A stretch of 16,240 nt of DNA. It comes from Planctomycetaceae bacterium UBA2972. Lineage in GTDB: Bacteria; Planctomycetota; Planctomycetia; Pirellulales; Pirellulaceae. Where the stretch lies: positions 20,347-36,586 of the forward strand of contig DEAW01000012.1 of NCBI GenBank assembly GCA_002348315.1, read 5' to 3'. Below the pieces are notes generated by a model. It worked only from the letters and a program-made list of their open reading frames with translations, searched no databases and was not told the origin of the DNA. The translations under genes were made by a program, and so were the position numbers. Shown piece by piece: positions 15,514 to 16,240 of this stretch (within the stretch, counting starts at the first letter, position 1; the number at the start of each line of letters is the position of its first letter).

Positions 15514-16014
15514 ATCGATCGCGACAGCACTCGTATTAATGACCAAATCAGGATCTCACCGATTCGAGTCATTAGTCATGACGGAGAACAACTAGGCATT
15601 ATTGAAACAGACCGAGCTAAAGAAATTGCTTTCGAGGCAGGTTTCGATTTGGTTGAAGTTGCTCCTAATGAACGCCCACCCGTTTGCCGTATTATGGATT
15701 ACGGTAAATACAAATATGAGAAGAAGAAGAAAGCCTCTCGTAATACGTCGCATACGAAGACAAAGGAAGTACGCCTGCGTCCGAAAACCGGTGAGCATGA
15801 CATCCAATTCAAAGTCAATCAGGCTAAAAAATTCCTGAAGCACAAAGACAAAGTGCAGGTTTCCGTGCTGTTTCGTGGACGAGAAATGGCTCACATCGAG
15901 GAAGGACGTCGCGTCATGAATGACGTGCTGGAAGAACTCGAAGAGTTAGGCAAAGTCGAACAATCTCCACAACAACATGGACGGCGTATGATCGCCATGG
16001 TTGTCCCTCGCTAG
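15514..16014 (+). CDS. infC: Translation initiation factor IF-3, atypical ATC start
   Basis: IF3 binds the 30S subunit, keeps it from joining 50S, and checks the start codon and initiator tRNA. Taken from 15514 the protein has 166 residues, a normal length. The N domain (about 1-70) has STRINDQIRISPIRVI (5-20), GFDLVEVAPNERPPVCRIMD (43-62) and the IF3 signature RIMDYGKYKYEKKK. A short linker leads to the C domain (about 83-166) with KEVRLRPKTGEHD, VSVLFRGREM and the end RRMIAMVVPR. The first ordinary start codon in frame is TTG 15649, which would remove 45 conserved residues. The start must therefore be ATC 15514 or the adjacent ATC 15511. IF3 genes are known for AUU or AUC starts that allow self-control. 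The usual rpmI-rplT pair does not follow; a convergent gene does. Confidence 0.93.
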   Translation: MDRDSTRINDQIRISPIRVISHDGEQLGIIETDRAKEIAFEAGFDLVEVAPNERPPVCRIMDYGKYKYEKKKKASRNTSHTKTKEVRLRPKTGEHDIQFKVNQAKKFLKHKDKVQVSVLFRGREMAHIEEGRRVMNDVLEELEELGKVEQSPQQHGRRMIAMVVPR

Positions 16015-16046
16015 AACGGCCAGAAAAACTGGAACGCCCCGAGTTA

Positions 16047-16240
16047 TTATTCACTCCGGACGATTGTATTTAAAACTTCCAATGTTTTCGTTGCCATGAT
16101 TTGAGCATTCCGCCGCTGCAAAACGGCTGCCCGACCCTGACCACCTAACTCGCGTAAAGCTGCTCGATCCTGCAGTACAGAATGCCAGCATGCAGCTAGT
16201 TTCTGTGGGTCATCCGGAGGCACTAAGTGACCGCCACCAA
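16047..16240 (-). CDS. Glycosyltransferase, C-terminal fragment (cut by window edge)
   Basis: The last 63 codons of a gene entering from the right edge; the stop is the TAA read at 16049-16047. The visible peptide starts GGGHLVPPDDPQKLAACWHS and continues DRAALRELGGQGRAAV. This is the typical end of GT-B glycosyltransferases of the GT4 type: the G..LVPP.DP..LA nucleotide-sugar binding tail, then D...R..LG..GR..V. It probably transfers a sugar from a nucleotide donor to a surface polysaccharide or lipid. The tail is short enough that the exact subfamily stays open. It converges on infC with 32 nt between stops; a small CCAG-AAAAA-CTGG hairpin (16020-16032) lies there without a T-run. Confidence 0.7.
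   Translation of the reverse strand, partial: GGGHLVPPDDPQKLAACWHSVLQDRAALRELGGQGRAAVLQRRNAQIMATKTLEVLNTIVRSE

Noticed and set aside
15649..16014. infC starting at the first ordinary codon, TTG 15649
   Set aside because: It would remove 45 residues, including the conserved RINDQIRISPIRVI block, and it has no ribosome site. The upstream ATC with AAAGGA fits the family.

Overview
The window most likely comes from a planctomycete (Planctomycetota). The evidence is the family mix: a DUF1800 gene next to two DUF1501 genes, a Tat-signal Gfo/Idh/MocA oxidoreductase, a secreted SUMF1/FGE-fold protein, an HpcH/HpaI-type aldolase and a sodium:solute symporter. These are typical of the expanded exported and catabolic repertoire of that phylum. 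I see no phage, insertion sequence, CRISPR array, tRNA or rRNA. The genus cannot be named from the sequence.

Layout. (1) 64-5898, plus strand: a secreted protein of unknown function, a DUF1800 protein and a DUF1501 protein are packed with 4-nt gaps as one operon, and a second DUF1501 gene follows after 94 nt. A strong hairpin at 5926-5952 closes this block and also serves the convergent block. (2) 5973-9354, minus strand: an HpcH/HpaI aldolase, a SUMF1/FGE-fold protein without the FGE cysteines, and a Tat-exported Gfo/Idh/MocA oxidoreductase. (3) 9511-12348, plus strand: an unannotated 54-residue ORF with a perfect Shine-Dalgarno runs directly (TAAATG) into a sodium:solute symporter. A decayed propeller-like gene with three in-frame stop codons follows. 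(4) 12360-13116, minus strand: a membrane rhodanese (YgaP-like) and a small lipoprotein. (5) 13371-16014, plus strand: thrS and infC, the classic translation pair, then the C-terminus of a glycosyltransferase on the minus strand at the window edge.

The points most worth a second look are regulatory. infC has no ATG, GTG or TTG at its conserved N-terminus and appears to start at ATC, in line with the AUU/AUC starts used for IF3 autocontrol elsewhere. The thrS leader holds two hairpins in series between a TATACT box and the start codon. The proximal one carries CGU, a threonine anticodon, at its tip, recalling the E. coli ThrRS operator. The other main findings are the triple-stop pseudogene and the small ORF coupled to the symporter.
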